A DNA stretch of 11,055 nt from Bacteroidales bacterium (GCA_900767385.1 CAAFYY010000063.1:1-11055); one strand, 5' to 3'. Shown: positions 1 to 8,160, counted from the stretch's first letter. Translations and numbers: made by a program. The notes: generated by a model not told the origin, from the sequence alone.

Positions 1-114
1 AAGAAGGCTGCCGAAGTACTCAACGGTTATACAGCCGATTTCTTCGGTGCTACTATCATGAAGTGGATGGAACTGGAGCAGATCTTCTGGAAGAAGACCT
101 GGACTGGATTCTAA
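1..114 (+). CDS. 3' end of a forward gene, possibly a C69-family dipeptidase (partial)
   Basis: Frame 1 is open from the window edge to a TAA at 112-114 and gives 37 C-terminal residues ending in KKTWTGF. The peptide is amphipathic and rich in aromatic residues (W22, W30, W34 counted from the window edge). The fragment YTADFFGATIMKWMELE resembles the C-terminal helix of secreted C69-family dipeptidases of Bacteroidales, where a YT-DFA-ATM-KW-EL pattern is common. That match is from memory and rests on very few residues, so the family is tentative. No catalytic residue is in view. That this is a real gene end is better supported: the stop is followed 27 nt later by a strong intrinsic terminator on the same strand. 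The 61-codon frame starting at 63 is a different frame that runs through the terminator, so it is not coding. Confidence 0.45.
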   Translation, partial: KKAAEVLNGYTADFFGATIMKWMELEQIFWKKTWTGF

Positions 115-141
115 TCCCCTCCAAGACATACAACAACAAGA

Positions 142-174
142 AAAGCCACCCATTGAGGGTGGCTTTCTTTTTTT
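142..174 (+). terminator. Intrinsic terminator, probably bidirectional
   Basis: A perfect 10-bp stem, AAAGCCACCC (142-151) with GGGTGGCTTT (157-166), closes a 5-nt loop ATTGA and is followed by CTTTTTTT (167-174). It sits 27 nt past the stop of the forward gene. On the minus strand the same hairpin lies about 21 nt past the stop of the M6 protease gene and is followed by TCTTGTTG, a weaker T-rich tail. It therefore probably ends both converging transcripts, more efficiently on the plus strand. Confidence 0.9.
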
Positions 175-187
175 ATGTCGTAGGGTC

Positions 188-3136
188 TTATTGGACTACG
201 AAACGTTGGGTCGCAGAGTGTCTCTTGCTGTCACTCTTAAGGAAGTAGATGCCTTTGGACCATGAGGTGACGTCGACATTGTAGACATCGCCTGGGAAAA
301 GTTCAAAGGTGGCAAGGACACGGCCTTCCACATCGAAGATCTGACAGAATGATTTCTCTTCAATACCCTTGGCAGAGACGCGGAGTGTCTCGTGGGTTGG
401 GTTAGGATAGAGAGAGAGGAACTCGTCGGAGTTGACCACCTCTACATCGATAGGGAGGAGGGTGAAGTCGCCGCCACGAACGGTGTCGCTCCAAGCATCA
501 GAGCAGAGAGTGATGACATACCAGGAGTAGACATGTGAAGCATTGATGTTAGGGATATTGAACATCGTGTCGTTGACGGTGTAGGTTGAGGTCTGATTGG
601 TGTTTTGGTCGGTGCATGAGATCAGATAGGTAGTTGTAACATCACCTTGCCAGTGGAGAGTAACCTGACCGTTGCGTGCAGTCCATTTCAGACTGTCAGC
701 ACCTGGGCAATCACCTTGGTCGGCAGAGGCCTGAGCACCGATACGGATATCATCGAGATAGATGCCGTAGCCGTAGCGTGGGTTGCCGCGGAAGCGAACC
801 TGTGTGCAGTTGGTTGGGAGAGCCACGCTGTCGGCGGTCCATGACTGTACGTCGGTGTTATGGGTCTTGGCGGTGGTCCAAGTGGTGGAAGTGCCCACAC
901 GGTATTGCACTTCAAGGATATCCTGGTCGTTGCTCCATTTCTTGTTGATATAGTTGTAGGAGAGCACAGGGTTCAGACATGAAGAGAAATCCAACTCAGG
1001 AGAGTTGAGGAAGGTCTCATCGCCGCTGCTTGACTTATAGAAGCAGTAGCCATAGAAGGAGCCTGAGAGTGGTGTGAAGCCTTGTGAGTTGTCTGAGCCA
1101 TCGCCACAGCGCCAGCGGGTGATCTGTCCGTCGCTGGTATTGGTGCCATCGGTAACGGTCCAGCAGGCGTCAGTGATTTCGCTCTCGAAATCGAGGGTGA
1201 GAGGGAAGGCTGAGTAGACAGTAGCACAACCAGTGGCTGCGTCAGCCAATACGCCTGGAGAGTATTTGAAGATTGGACCAAGAGAGATCTTGGAGTAGAG
1301 TTTGTAGAAGTAGTGTGTGCCAGCCTGGAGGTTGAGGTGCTGGAAGGAGGTGGCGTTGCCGACATAGAGGACGGTGCCACCGCCGTAGATGCTTTGACCT
1401 ACATTATAAGTTGTATTGGCAGGTGTACCGAATTTATTGTCGGTGGTCACGACGAGCATCACTGGGTTGTTGTCGCAGAGGTCCCAGGAGAGGTCGATCT
1501 GAGACTGGTTGACCAAGGTAGCACGGAAGTTCAAAGGGTTGCCAGAAGGGCCGCCCATGAAGTCGAAGGTAATGGTGTGCTTGGTTGTATTCTCAGTGAT
1601 ATTGGTGATAGGTTTGTTGGTAGCGGTGCCGTTCCAAGACTTCATGGAAGGGGTGGTGGCATCGGTGAATGAGGTTTTCTTCTTGTTGCCAGGGAATGGG
1701 AGGTTCTGTGAATCAATCGTACCATAGGAGCTGGTGCTTGAGGTAGGGATTGAGTAGGTTGAGGCGGCGTTGACAGGATAGAAACCCTGTGGGTGGCTGT
1801 CGTTAGGGCCATAGCTTGACATATTGGCATGCTTGCGGAAGATGACGAGGCCGTGACCAGGGATGTCGGAGTCAAAACCAAGTTTCTGTTTGTTTTCAAG
1901 GATAAAGATCTCGCGGTTGGTGGCGGTCTTCACGATGAAGTAAGCAGAGTCTTTATTGGTGGTAGAGGCTGGCATGGTGACAGCACAAGGAGAGTCTAAT
2001 TCAATAGGGGTAACCCAGCCATAGTCGTAGATCTTGACGTACGGGTTGTGGTGAGCAGGGGTGATACCGCTGTTGTTCCATGAGCCTGACGCCATGATGT
2101 CCCATTGACCTGTACCGTCAAAGCCTGAGTAGTCGATATCATAGTAGTCGGCAGCACCGAATACGTGACCCAACTCGTGGCATACGACGCCGATACGTGA
2201 GATATTGTTGCCAGAGCTGCCACGACACTCAGGAGAGCAAGAGTAGGAAGAGCAGATCACGCCGTCGAGACGTGTTTGGGGGATAGACCATTGGTGAGAC
2301 CAGATGGCGTTGGTGCCTGCACCGGCTTCCTCGCCGCAACCGGCAAAGACGACGTTGATGACGTCAACATAGCCGTTGTGGTCTACATCATATTGTGAGT
2401 AGTCGACGTTATACAAAGAATCGGCCAGCAGAACAGCCTCACGAACCATTTCGTCTGGACGTTGGTCGCTGCCGCCTGATGAGGACGAGTTGCCACCGTA
2501 GTAAGCGCGGTTGTGGGAGAGTTGGATAGGACCGTAGACATCAGCAACGAGATCCATCTGACCGTAGGAGGCCTCGCGATAGAAGTCGCGAACACTACCC
2601 TGAGCACCATTAGTAGTATAGTTCAACTGGTTGTAAAGGTTGTTGAACTCAGTGTTGGTGTGGGAAAATTGTACGTCAGTGAAAGAGACGAGCAATACGA
2701 TGACTTTCTGTGTGCCGATGTATGATTTTTTAGGACCGTTGTCGGTAGTCGCACTGCCGACGAGGTTACGACGGGCACGGGCACGTTGAAACTGTTGCTG
2801 ACTGAAAGTCATGCCTTTCTTGACAGTTGCCAAATAAGCTTGTTCCTGGGTAGTGCGGTGTTTGACATCGTTAGCAATGATGTTTGAAGGAACCAAATCA
2901 CCATTAGGCATGTGATAGGCGTAAGTCATATATCCTTCTTCATTAGACAACAAGGTGTATCCATCTGTTGTAACAGCCCAGTGGATATGTTCGTCACCTT
3001 GAAGGAAAACCGTAATTTGCTCGCCATTCGGTTGAGTGTACGTTACGGCCTTCGGATAGGCAGGAACGGCATTTACTTTCACGGCTAAAGATAAAGCCAT
3101 CAAGAGGATGCCGAACAACAAAGTATTCTTTTTCAT
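188..3136 (-). CDS. Secreted M6-family zinc metalloprotease with T9SS sorting domain
   Basis: A 982-aa secreted protease. Residues 1-23 are a signal peptide (basic MKKN, hydrophobic core, VNA cleavage site). Residues about 30-125 match the propeptide typical of M6 proteins (NGEQITVFLQGDEHIHW). The catalytic domain (about 140-530) has the zinc motif HELGHVFGAAD (H320, E321, H324, D330), matching the metzincin HExxHxxGxxD, with a Met-turn at WDIMASG (M348). A calcium-loop-like DVDHNGYVD lies at 250-258. Then follow an Fn3-like segment (about 533-635), a jelly-roll segment resembling cleaved-adhesin/MAM domains (about 645-800) and another Ig/Fn3-like stretch (about 810-892). Residues about 905-982 are a type A T9SS sorting domain: LYPNPTHETLRV, QIFDVEGRVL, SWSKGIYFLK, final RFVVQ. 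Family knowledge predicts export by Sec, passage through the outer membrane by T9SS, then release or anchoring. The substrate is unknown; extracellular protein breakdown is likely. All key residues are present and it looks intact. Confidence 0.93.
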   Translation of the reverse strand: MKKNTLLFGILLMALSLAVKVNAVPAYPKAVTYTQPNGEQITVFLQGDEHIHWAVTTDGYTLLSNEEGYMTYAYHMPNGDLVPSNIIANDVKHRTTQEQAYLATVKKGMTFSQQQFQRARARRNLVGSATTDNGPKKSYIGTQKVIVLLVSFTDVQFSHTNTEFNNLYNQLNYTTNGAQGSVRDFYREASYGQMDLVADVYGPIQLSHNRAYYGGNSSSSGGSDQRPDEMVREAVLLADSLYNVDYSQYDVDHNGYVDVINVVFAGCGEEAGAGTNAIWSHQWSIPQTRLDGVICSSYSCSPECRGSSGNNISRIGVVCHELGHVFGAADYYDIDYSGFDGTGQWDIMASGSWNNSGITPAHHNPYVKIYDYGWVTPIELDSPCAVTMPASTTNKDSAYFIVKTATNREIFILENKQKLGFDSDIPGHGLVIFRKHANMSSYGPNDSHPQGFYPVNAASTYSIPTSSTSSYGTIDSQNLPFPGNKKKTSFTDATTPSMKSWNGTATNKPITNITENTTKHTITFDFMGGPSGNPLNFRATLVNQSQIDLSWDLCDNNPVMLVVTTDNKFGTPANTTYNVGQSIYGGGTVLYVGNATSFQHLNLQAGTHYFYKLYSKISLGPIFKYSPGVLADAATGCATVYSAFPLTLDFESEITDACWTVTDGTNTSDGQITRWRCGDGSDNSQGFTPLSGSFYGYCFYKSSSGDETFLNSPELDFSSCLNPVLSYNYINKKWSNDQDILEVQYRVGTSTTWTTAKTHNTDVQSWTADSVALPTNCTQVRFRGNPRYGYGIYLDDIRIGAQASADQGDCPGADSLKWTARNGQVTLHWQGDVTTTYLISCTDQNTNQTSTYTVNDTMFNIPNINASHVYSWYVITLCSDAWSDTVRGGDFTLLPIDVEVVNSDEFLSLYPNPTHETLRVSAKGIEEKSFCQIFDVEGRVLATFELFPGDVYNVDVTSWSKGIYFLKSDSKRHSATQRFVVQ

Positions 3137-3177
3137 TTCCTTTGTAGTGTATTTTTAGGTATTATTTTTTTGACTTG

Positions 3178-3208
3178 CAAAAGTAAGATTTTTTATCCTT
3201 TTGTAAAC
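3178..3208 (-). promoter_or_regulatory. Bacteroidota-type promoter of the M6 protease gene
   Basis: Read on the minus strand, TACTTTTG (3185-3178) matches the -7 consensus TAnnTTTG exactly. GTTTA (3208-3204) lies 18-19 nt upstream at the -33 position, against the consensus TTTG. The predicted leader is about 35 nt before the ATG at 3136. AAAGGA just before the ATG could serve as a weak ribosome site. The promoter fills the 82-bp gap after the U32 gene, where I see no strong terminator, so the protease may be transcribed both from here and by read-through. Confidence 0.7.
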
Positions 3209-3218
3209 GTAAAGTTTG

Positions 3219-5069
3219 TTAAAACGAGTTGTTTCTTTCTGCTTTTTTGACAACCATCTCGCAGTTGGCGCAGTCAAAATGCAGTTGCCATTGGTCTTTA
3301 CCATGCGACAAGGTAAGGGGCTCAGCGATATGTTTTTTAGGATTTTGCCTTTTCAAGCACAACCCCATTTCATATTTCAAGCAATAGCGGGTGCGCATCA
3401 ATTCGGCAGAGTCGGCAGAACGGCATTCAAAAGCGGGCTGCGTAACGTCCACACCCAACTCTTGATAGAATGTTCGCGCCAGTGTGTTGGCAACATTACC
3501 TTGATAGCCAAGCGTTGCAAATGGTGCCTGCTGTGTCTCTTTCTTCGGTTCACGCCGAGGCAAACGATACGACTCCAGTCGCAAACAACCGAATGCCTCG
3601 AGAGTTTCTCTACGAAAAGCAGCTATTTGTGAGACCGGAAAGAAGAGTCCTTGGCTTAATTCCACTGTTATATTGTCGGCAGCAAAGATAGTGTCGCCGA
3701 GTTTAGAGAACTGGGTGCGCCAGGTCTCGGTCTGCCGGTCGAGACTCTTGGCCAACTCTCCAGTATCCGACATCAGCGTGCGTGTAAGGGTTACTCCGTC
3801 TTCATCCTTTAGGGTGACAACAATCTGACGCTCCTTTTCCTCAATGCAGACAGACAATCCGATGCGGCGGTCGGCAGTAGAGGGGTTTTCCAGCATCTTA
3901 CTATATTGAATGTCGAAGTTTCTATAGACCACACTACCCGTCAGTCTTTTCTGAGGCATCTGCAATGGGTAGCAGCGATTCTGATCCACACGATTGAGAC
4001 GGCAGCCGAAGACCTCGCCGTCGGCAGAGATCATGCAGAGTCCGTCACCATTATGGAGTGCGACAGAGGAGTTGACGACAAAGGCATTGCGCTCTTGAGC
4101 CACTACCCTACCCACTTCTTCGCCCAAGGATTTCGGGGTATTCATGGAAGCCATTGAGGATTGGCGGCCATCAAGGAAATAGGTGGTGAATCCTCTTGAG
4201 AAACTTTTCTCTATTTTCGGGATGAAGGAGAACGAAGTGAGTCCGGAGGAGGCGCGACGTAAGGAGGAGTCGGCGACAATGATGCGATCCAATAGTTTAC
4301 GATAGTAGGCAGTGACGTTCTTGACATAATCAACGTCTTTGAGTCGGCCCTCAATCTTGAAGGAGACGGCTCCCGCCTCAATCATCTCCTTGAGTCGCGA
4401 AGAGGCATTGAAGTCTTTGAGCGAGAGGAGATGACGACGTTCCATGAGGATATTGCCGTTGCCGTCGGTCAGTGTGTAAGGCAATCGGCACATCTGGGCA
4501 CATTCGCCACGGTTGGCGCTCCGCTGGCAGTAGTCGTGACTCATATAACACTGACCGCTGTAGGAGACACATAAGGCGCCATGGACAAAGCATTCAATCT
4601 TTGCTGTAGTAGATGAGGCAATCTCACGTATCTCATCCAGCGAGAGTTCGCGGGCGAGAACGACCTGCGAGAATCCGCAGTCGGCAAGGAACTGCACTTT
4701 TTCCTTCGTGCGGTTGTTGCATTGGGTGCTGGCATGCAAAGCGATAGGCGGCAGATTCATCTTCAGCAGCGCCATGTCCTGAACGATGAGGGCGTCGACC
4801 TTAACCTCGTAGAGTTGCCACACCAACTGTTCGGCATCCTTCAGTTCGTCGTCATAGAGCAAGGTGTTGAGTGTCACATAGACTTTCGCACGATACTGAT
4901 GGGCGAAGCGGACGAGACGGGCGATGTCGTCGACGGAGCATCCGGCAGCGGCACGCGCTCCGAATCGGGGTGCTCCAATATAAACCGCATCGGCACCGTG
5001 GCGGATGGCCTCGATACCGATATCGGCATTTTTTGCAGGAGCAAGGAGCTCTATTTCTCTCTGTTGCAC
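3219..5069 (-). CDS. U32-family protein, probable RlhA/YdcP-type 23S rRNA hydroxylation enzyme
   Basis: A 616-aa cytoplasmic protein. The N-terminal part (about 5-250) is the U32 TIM-barrel-like domain, opening with IELLAPAKN and GADAVYIGAPRFGAR. Residues 159-177 match the U32 signature fully (E159, F161, G164, C167, G172, C174, S177). C167, C174, C190 and C194 (GECAQMCRLPY) are candidate 4Fe-4S ligands by comparison with characterised U32 proteins such as UbiU and RlhA. The length and the long C-terminal extension resemble E. coli RlhA (YdcP, about 650 aa), which makes 5-hydroxycytidine at C2501 of 23S rRNA, so I favour that role over a protease. The C-terminus has a second cysteine set, C563, C571, C600 and C603 (RYCLKYEMGLC then FDCANC), which could bind metal. 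The start is GTG, 6 nt after the TAA of the upstream TPR gene; the IELLAPAKN block begins six codons in and no in-frame ATG is close. Translational coupling is likely. Family is sure; exact substrate is inference. Confidence 0.88.
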   Translation of the reverse strand: MQQREIELLAPAKNADIGIEAIRHGADAVYIGAPRFGARAAAGCSVDDIARLVRFAHQYRAKVYVTLNTLLYDDELKDAEQLVWQLYEVKVDALIVQDMALLKMNLPPIALHASTQCNNRTKEKVQFLADCGFSQVVLARELSLDEIREIASSTTAKIECFVHGALCVSYSGQCYMSHDYCQRSANRGECAQMCRLPYTLTDGNGNILMERRHLLSLKDFNASSRLKEMIEAGAVSFKIEGRLKDVDYVKNVTAYYRKLLDRIIVADSSLRRASSGLTSFSFIPKIEKSFSRGFTTYFLDGRQSSMASMNTPKSLGEEVGRVVAQERNAFVVNSSVALHNGDGLCMISADGEVFGCRLNRVDQNRCYPLQMPQKRLTGSVVYRNFDIQYSKMLENPSTADRRIGLSVCIEEKERQIVVTLKDEDGVTLTRTLMSDTGELAKSLDRQTETWRTQFSKLGDTIFAADNITVELSQGLFFPVSQIAAFRRETLEAFGCLRLESYRLPRREPKKETQQAPFATLGYQGNVANTLARTFYQELGVDVTQPAFECRSADSAELMRTRYCLKYEMGLCLKRQNPKKHIAEPLTLSHGKDQWQLHFDCANCEMVVKKAERNNSF

Positions 5070-5075
5070 GCTGTG

Positions 5076-8000
5076 TTATTTCTTTTTGGACTCACGTTTC
5101 TTGATGGCTTTCAAGCGGGTGGAGACCATCTCCTTGATGTCGTCGTTGGCATGATAGTTCTCCTGAAGTGCCTGTAGATACTGTTTGGCTTGGAAGTCGT
5201 CGTTTTGTGCCATGTAGACATCGGAGAGGAGAACGAAGGCGCGCGCCATCCAGTACTCATGAGGAGTGCCTTGGTCAATGAAGGCGAGCAGTTCGGTCTC
5301 AGTCTCGGCATAGAGTTTCTTGGTGAAATAGACGCCTGCGATATAGTATTTGGCTTCAGCACCCCTGATATCGTTGGTATTCACAGCCAACAGACGGAGG
5401 TCAGGCAAAGCAGCGTCGTAGTTCTTCTGCATGAGCAGTGATTTCGCACGGCAGTAGGCTGCCTCTGTGATTCGCGCTGAGTCGACGGTTGGCTCGTAGA
5501 GGATGGTGGTGGCAGTCTCGATGGTCTTCACATAGTCTTTCGCATTGAAGTAGGAACGAAGAACGCCGAGCAGTGCGGCTTTCTGTTTGGTGGTATCAAG
5601 GGTGACGAGTTGGAGTTGCGAGAAGTAGTCGGCAGCCCGTTTGTAGTCTTTGGCCTCGTAGGCGATGTCGGCAGCATTAACCAGTGCGGTCTCCATGTAA
5701 GGAGTCTCATCAAATTGAGTGATGAGGGTATGGTAGCTTGCCAAGGCAGCGGTCTTGTCGTTCATCCGTTTCTGGCAGTCGGCAAGGTAGTAGTAGGCTG
5801 TTGCGCAGTTGGCACTGGTACTGTTGGTGCAGAATTTATTGATATAGCGTTCCATGGCAGCAGCAGAAGCAGCAGCATCACCTTTGGCATAGAGTTTCTC
5901 GGCAGCGGCAAAGGAGAGGGAGTCCTCGGAGTTCTGAGGAAGGGAGGAGACGACATTATTAGGTACGCTATTGCGGAAGGCTACATATTGCTCTACATCA
6001 TTTTTCTCGACGTAGAGAGCCTCAAGACTCTCCATAGCGACAATAGCCTCCTCAGTGCCAGGATATTTGCTGACGACGCTCTTGTAGGCGTTGATGGCGT
6101 TGTCGGTCTGATTGAGGTTGGCGTGAAGCATGCCAATCTCAAGGGCTGCAGTGCGAGCCTCAGCGCTCTTCGGAGAGGTCTCCATCAGATGATTATAGGC
6201 CAAGATAGCCTCAGCATATTGCTCTTTCATCACATAGGAGCGACCGATTTCGTAGCGGGCTGCAGAGACATAGGAAGAGCGAGGATAGTCTTTCAGGAAG
6301 GCCTGCATAGCGGTAATCTTTGCGCCATACTGTTTCTGCAAGCCGTAGATGAAGGCATCTTGGAAGGCGGCATAATCCGCTTTGGCAGGCGCGGTGGCAA
6401 CGGCTTTGTTGTAGAGCTGACGGGCAGCGGTATAGTTGCGGGCGTTGAACTGGCAGTCGCCCATGCGGCAGAGGACGTCGACATAGACGGGATCGCTGGC
6501 CGCACCGTTCTTCATCCAACGCTGATACCAGTTGAGTGCCTGGGTGTAGTTTTTGCTCTCGAAATAGGTGTAGGCCATGGTGTAGCAAGCCTGTTGTTCC
6601 ATCTGCTGCGACCTCTTCTGAGGCGCATTGAGGAAGGTGTTGAGGTCGGCACGGCATGCGGCCAATTCACCCAGTTTGTAGTAGGTCTCGCCACGCCAAA
6701 GGTAGACTTGCGCCGAAGTAGATTTCTTGCTGTCGTACGACTCAATGGCTTGGTTGAAGAAGAGTTTGGCGCGTTCGTAGTTGTATTTCTTGAATGCCTT
6801 CACGCCCATGCCGAAGCAGACGTATTCTCTCACCTCACGCATCTTCGGGGTTTTGATATTGGTCTGTTGCAAAGCACGGTAAGCTGCGGTATAATTCTCT
6901 TGCTCAAGGAAGTGAGTCGTGAGGATGTCGTAGATCTGCGGGAGGTGCTCCGACTTCGGATAGGTATTGATGAAACGGATCAGGGCGCCGTTGGTCTCCT
7001 GGAACGGGGAATGGGTGTCGTAGCAGCAGAGCGCGTAGTTGTAGAGCGCCTCTTCGGTCACCTTGGCATCGAGATTGAGGGAGGCAGCGTTCTGATAGGC
7101 TGTCTTAGCCAAAGGGGCCTGTTCGGAGAGACGATAGGCGTGACCGAGGCAGAGCAAGGCGTTCTGCGCCAGTGTGTCGCGAGCGTCCACAACGCTTGCG
7201 AGATGCTGGGCAGCCAAGAGGTTATCGCGGGTCTGATAGGCAGCGACGCCCAACATATAATGGTCTGCACGAGACATCTCCGGCACGCTCTGTCCATAGC
7301 GTTGGAGGTAGGTCTTGGCCAGACTATAGGCTTTGTTTTCGTAGGCCGATTCGCCCAAGATGCGGAAGGCCTCGGAGAGGTATTCGCTGTCGGGATAACG
7401 GGTGATGAGTTGTTCGCCAAGGACTACGGCCTCATCGGTACGACCCTGACGACTAAGAATTTGCAAAAGGTTGAAGTTGGCAGCCTCAGCATAATGGGTG
7501 CCTTCCAACGCACGGAACATCTCCTCGGCTTCCTCGTCATTTTTTTCGAGGTAATTGATATAAGCCAGATAGTACATGGCGTCTGGTTCATAGCGTGTGC
7601 CCTTAAGGAGTCCGAATCCTTTTCTCGCCTTTTCGTTTTCGCCCATCTGCATCTGAGCATACGACTCCACGAAGATATAGGTCGGCTGATCAGCTTCATC
7701 GAGGTTCCCGATGTTGCACTGTGCGAGGTGCTGAAGTGCCTGTTTGTAACGCTTTTTGTCGACATAGAGTTGTGCCAACATGAAGTGGGCATGGTGTGCC
7801 ATCGGCGCATAGGCATAGTTGTTGAGGCAGGAGTTAAGGGCCTGCATGGCATCTGGTTCATTGAGTTGGAACTTACAAGCTGCCAGATAGTATTGCGACT
7901 GAAGGTAGACCTCGCTGTTCGGGTCGGCGGCCTTGCTGATGTGTGTATAAGCCTGTTCAGCAGCCGCATAGTGTCCCTGAGCATAGAGGGCATGCGCTTC

Positions 8001-8102
8001 ATTGCTTTGTTTTGTCAAGTCGGTAACTGCCAGACTCTCAGCTGTCACAACGGCAGAGAGAACAAAGGCACTTACTACACGTTTCCATCGTTGATTTCTC
8101 AT
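5076..8102 (-). CDS. Large exported tetratricopeptide-repeat protein
   Basis: A 1008-aa protein built almost wholly of TPR-like helical hairpins from about residue 30 to 990, roughly two dozen units. Examples are YPDSEYLSEAFRILGESAYENKAY and KYPGTEEAIVAMESLEALYVEKND; the YP-S-pattern at unit junctions recalls periplasmic YbgF/CpoB and BamD-like repeats. The ATG-initiated N-terminus MRNQRWKRVV has a basic n-region, then a hydrophobic stretch (VSAFVLSAVVTA) and a plausible cleavage after ESLA, so it is probably periplasmic or outer-membrane associated. The C-terminus is strongly basic (KAIKKRESKKK). No enzymatic domain is visible. TPR arrays usually hold protein complexes together, so an envelope scaffold is a reasonable guess, but partner and process are unknown. 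A longer frame begins at a TTG at 8159, but the -7 promoter box lies between that TTG and this ATG, so the longer start cannot be in the transcript. It is first gene of an operon with the U32 gene. Confidence 0.88.
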   Translation of the reverse strand: MRNQRWKRVVSAFVLSAVVTAESLAVTDLTKQSNEAHALYAQGHYAAAEQAYTHISKAADPNSEVYLQSQYYLAACKFQLNEPDAMQALNSCLNNYAYAPMAHHAHFMLAQLYVDKKRYKQALQHLAQCNIGNLDEADQPTYIFVESYAQMQMGENEKARKGFGLLKGTRYEPDAMYYLAYINYLEKNDEEAEEMFRALEGTHYAEAANFNLLQILSRQGRTDEAVVLGEQLITRYPDSEYLSEAFRILGESAYENKAYSLAKTYLQRYGQSVPEMSRADHYMLGVAAYQTRDNLLAAQHLASVVDARDTLAQNALLCLGHAYRLSEQAPLAKTAYQNAASLNLDAKVTEEALYNYALCCYDTHSPFQETNGALIRFINTYPKSEHLPQIYDILTTHFLEQENYTAAYRALQQTNIKTPKMREVREYVCFGMGVKAFKKYNYERAKLFFNQAIESYDSKKSTSAQVYLWRGETYYKLGELAACRADLNTFLNAPQKRSQQMEQQACYTMAYTYFESKNYTQALNWYQRWMKNGAASDPVYVDVLCRMGDCQFNARNYTAARQLYNKAVATAPAKADYAAFQDAFIYGLQKQYGAKITAMQAFLKDYPRSSYVSAARYEIGRSYVMKEQYAEAILAYNHLMETSPKSAEARTAALEIGMLHANLNQTDNAINAYKSVVSKYPGTEEAIVAMESLEALYVEKNDVEQYVAFRNSVPNNVVSSLPQNSEDSLSFAAAEKLYAKGDAAASAAAMERYINKFCTNSTSANCATAYYYLADCQKRMNDKTAALASYHTLITQFDETPYMETALVNAADIAYEAKDYKRAADYFSQLQLVTLDTTKQKAALLGVLRSYFNAKDYVKTIETATTILYEPTVDSARITEAAYCRAKSLLMQKNYDAALPDLRLLAVNTNDIRGAEAKYYIAGVYFTKKLYAETETELLAFIDQGTPHEYWMARAFVLLSDVYMAQNDDFQAKQYLQALQENYHANDDIKEMVSTRLKAIKKRESKKK

Positions 8103-8129
8103 AGCGTGAAAAAAAATTCTTTTAGCCCA

Positions 8130-8160
8130 CAAAGGTAGTGTTTTTTGTTGAGTTTTCAAC
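8130..8160 (-). promoter_or_regulatory. Bacteroidota-type promoter of the TPR/U32 operon
   Basis: On the minus strand, GTTG (8160-8157), exactly 19 nt, then TACCTTTG (8137-8130) fits TTTG-N19-TAnnTTTG with one mismatch in the -33 box. Transcription would start about 20 nt upstream of the ATG at 8102. The short leader contains a run of eight Ts and no Shine-Dalgarno sequence. This site rules out the upstream TTG start for the TPR gene. Confidence 0.75.

Noticed and set aside
63..248. 61-codon forward frame near the left edge
   Set aside because: It runs through the terminator hairpin and into the 3' end of the protease gene on the other strand, and is out of frame with the real partial gene at 1-114.
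5610..8138. 842-codon forward frame as a real gene
   Set aside because: It lies fully antisense and in register with a well-supported TPR gene, resembles no family, lacks a promoter, and is explained by absence of TTA, CTA and TCA codons in the TPR gene.
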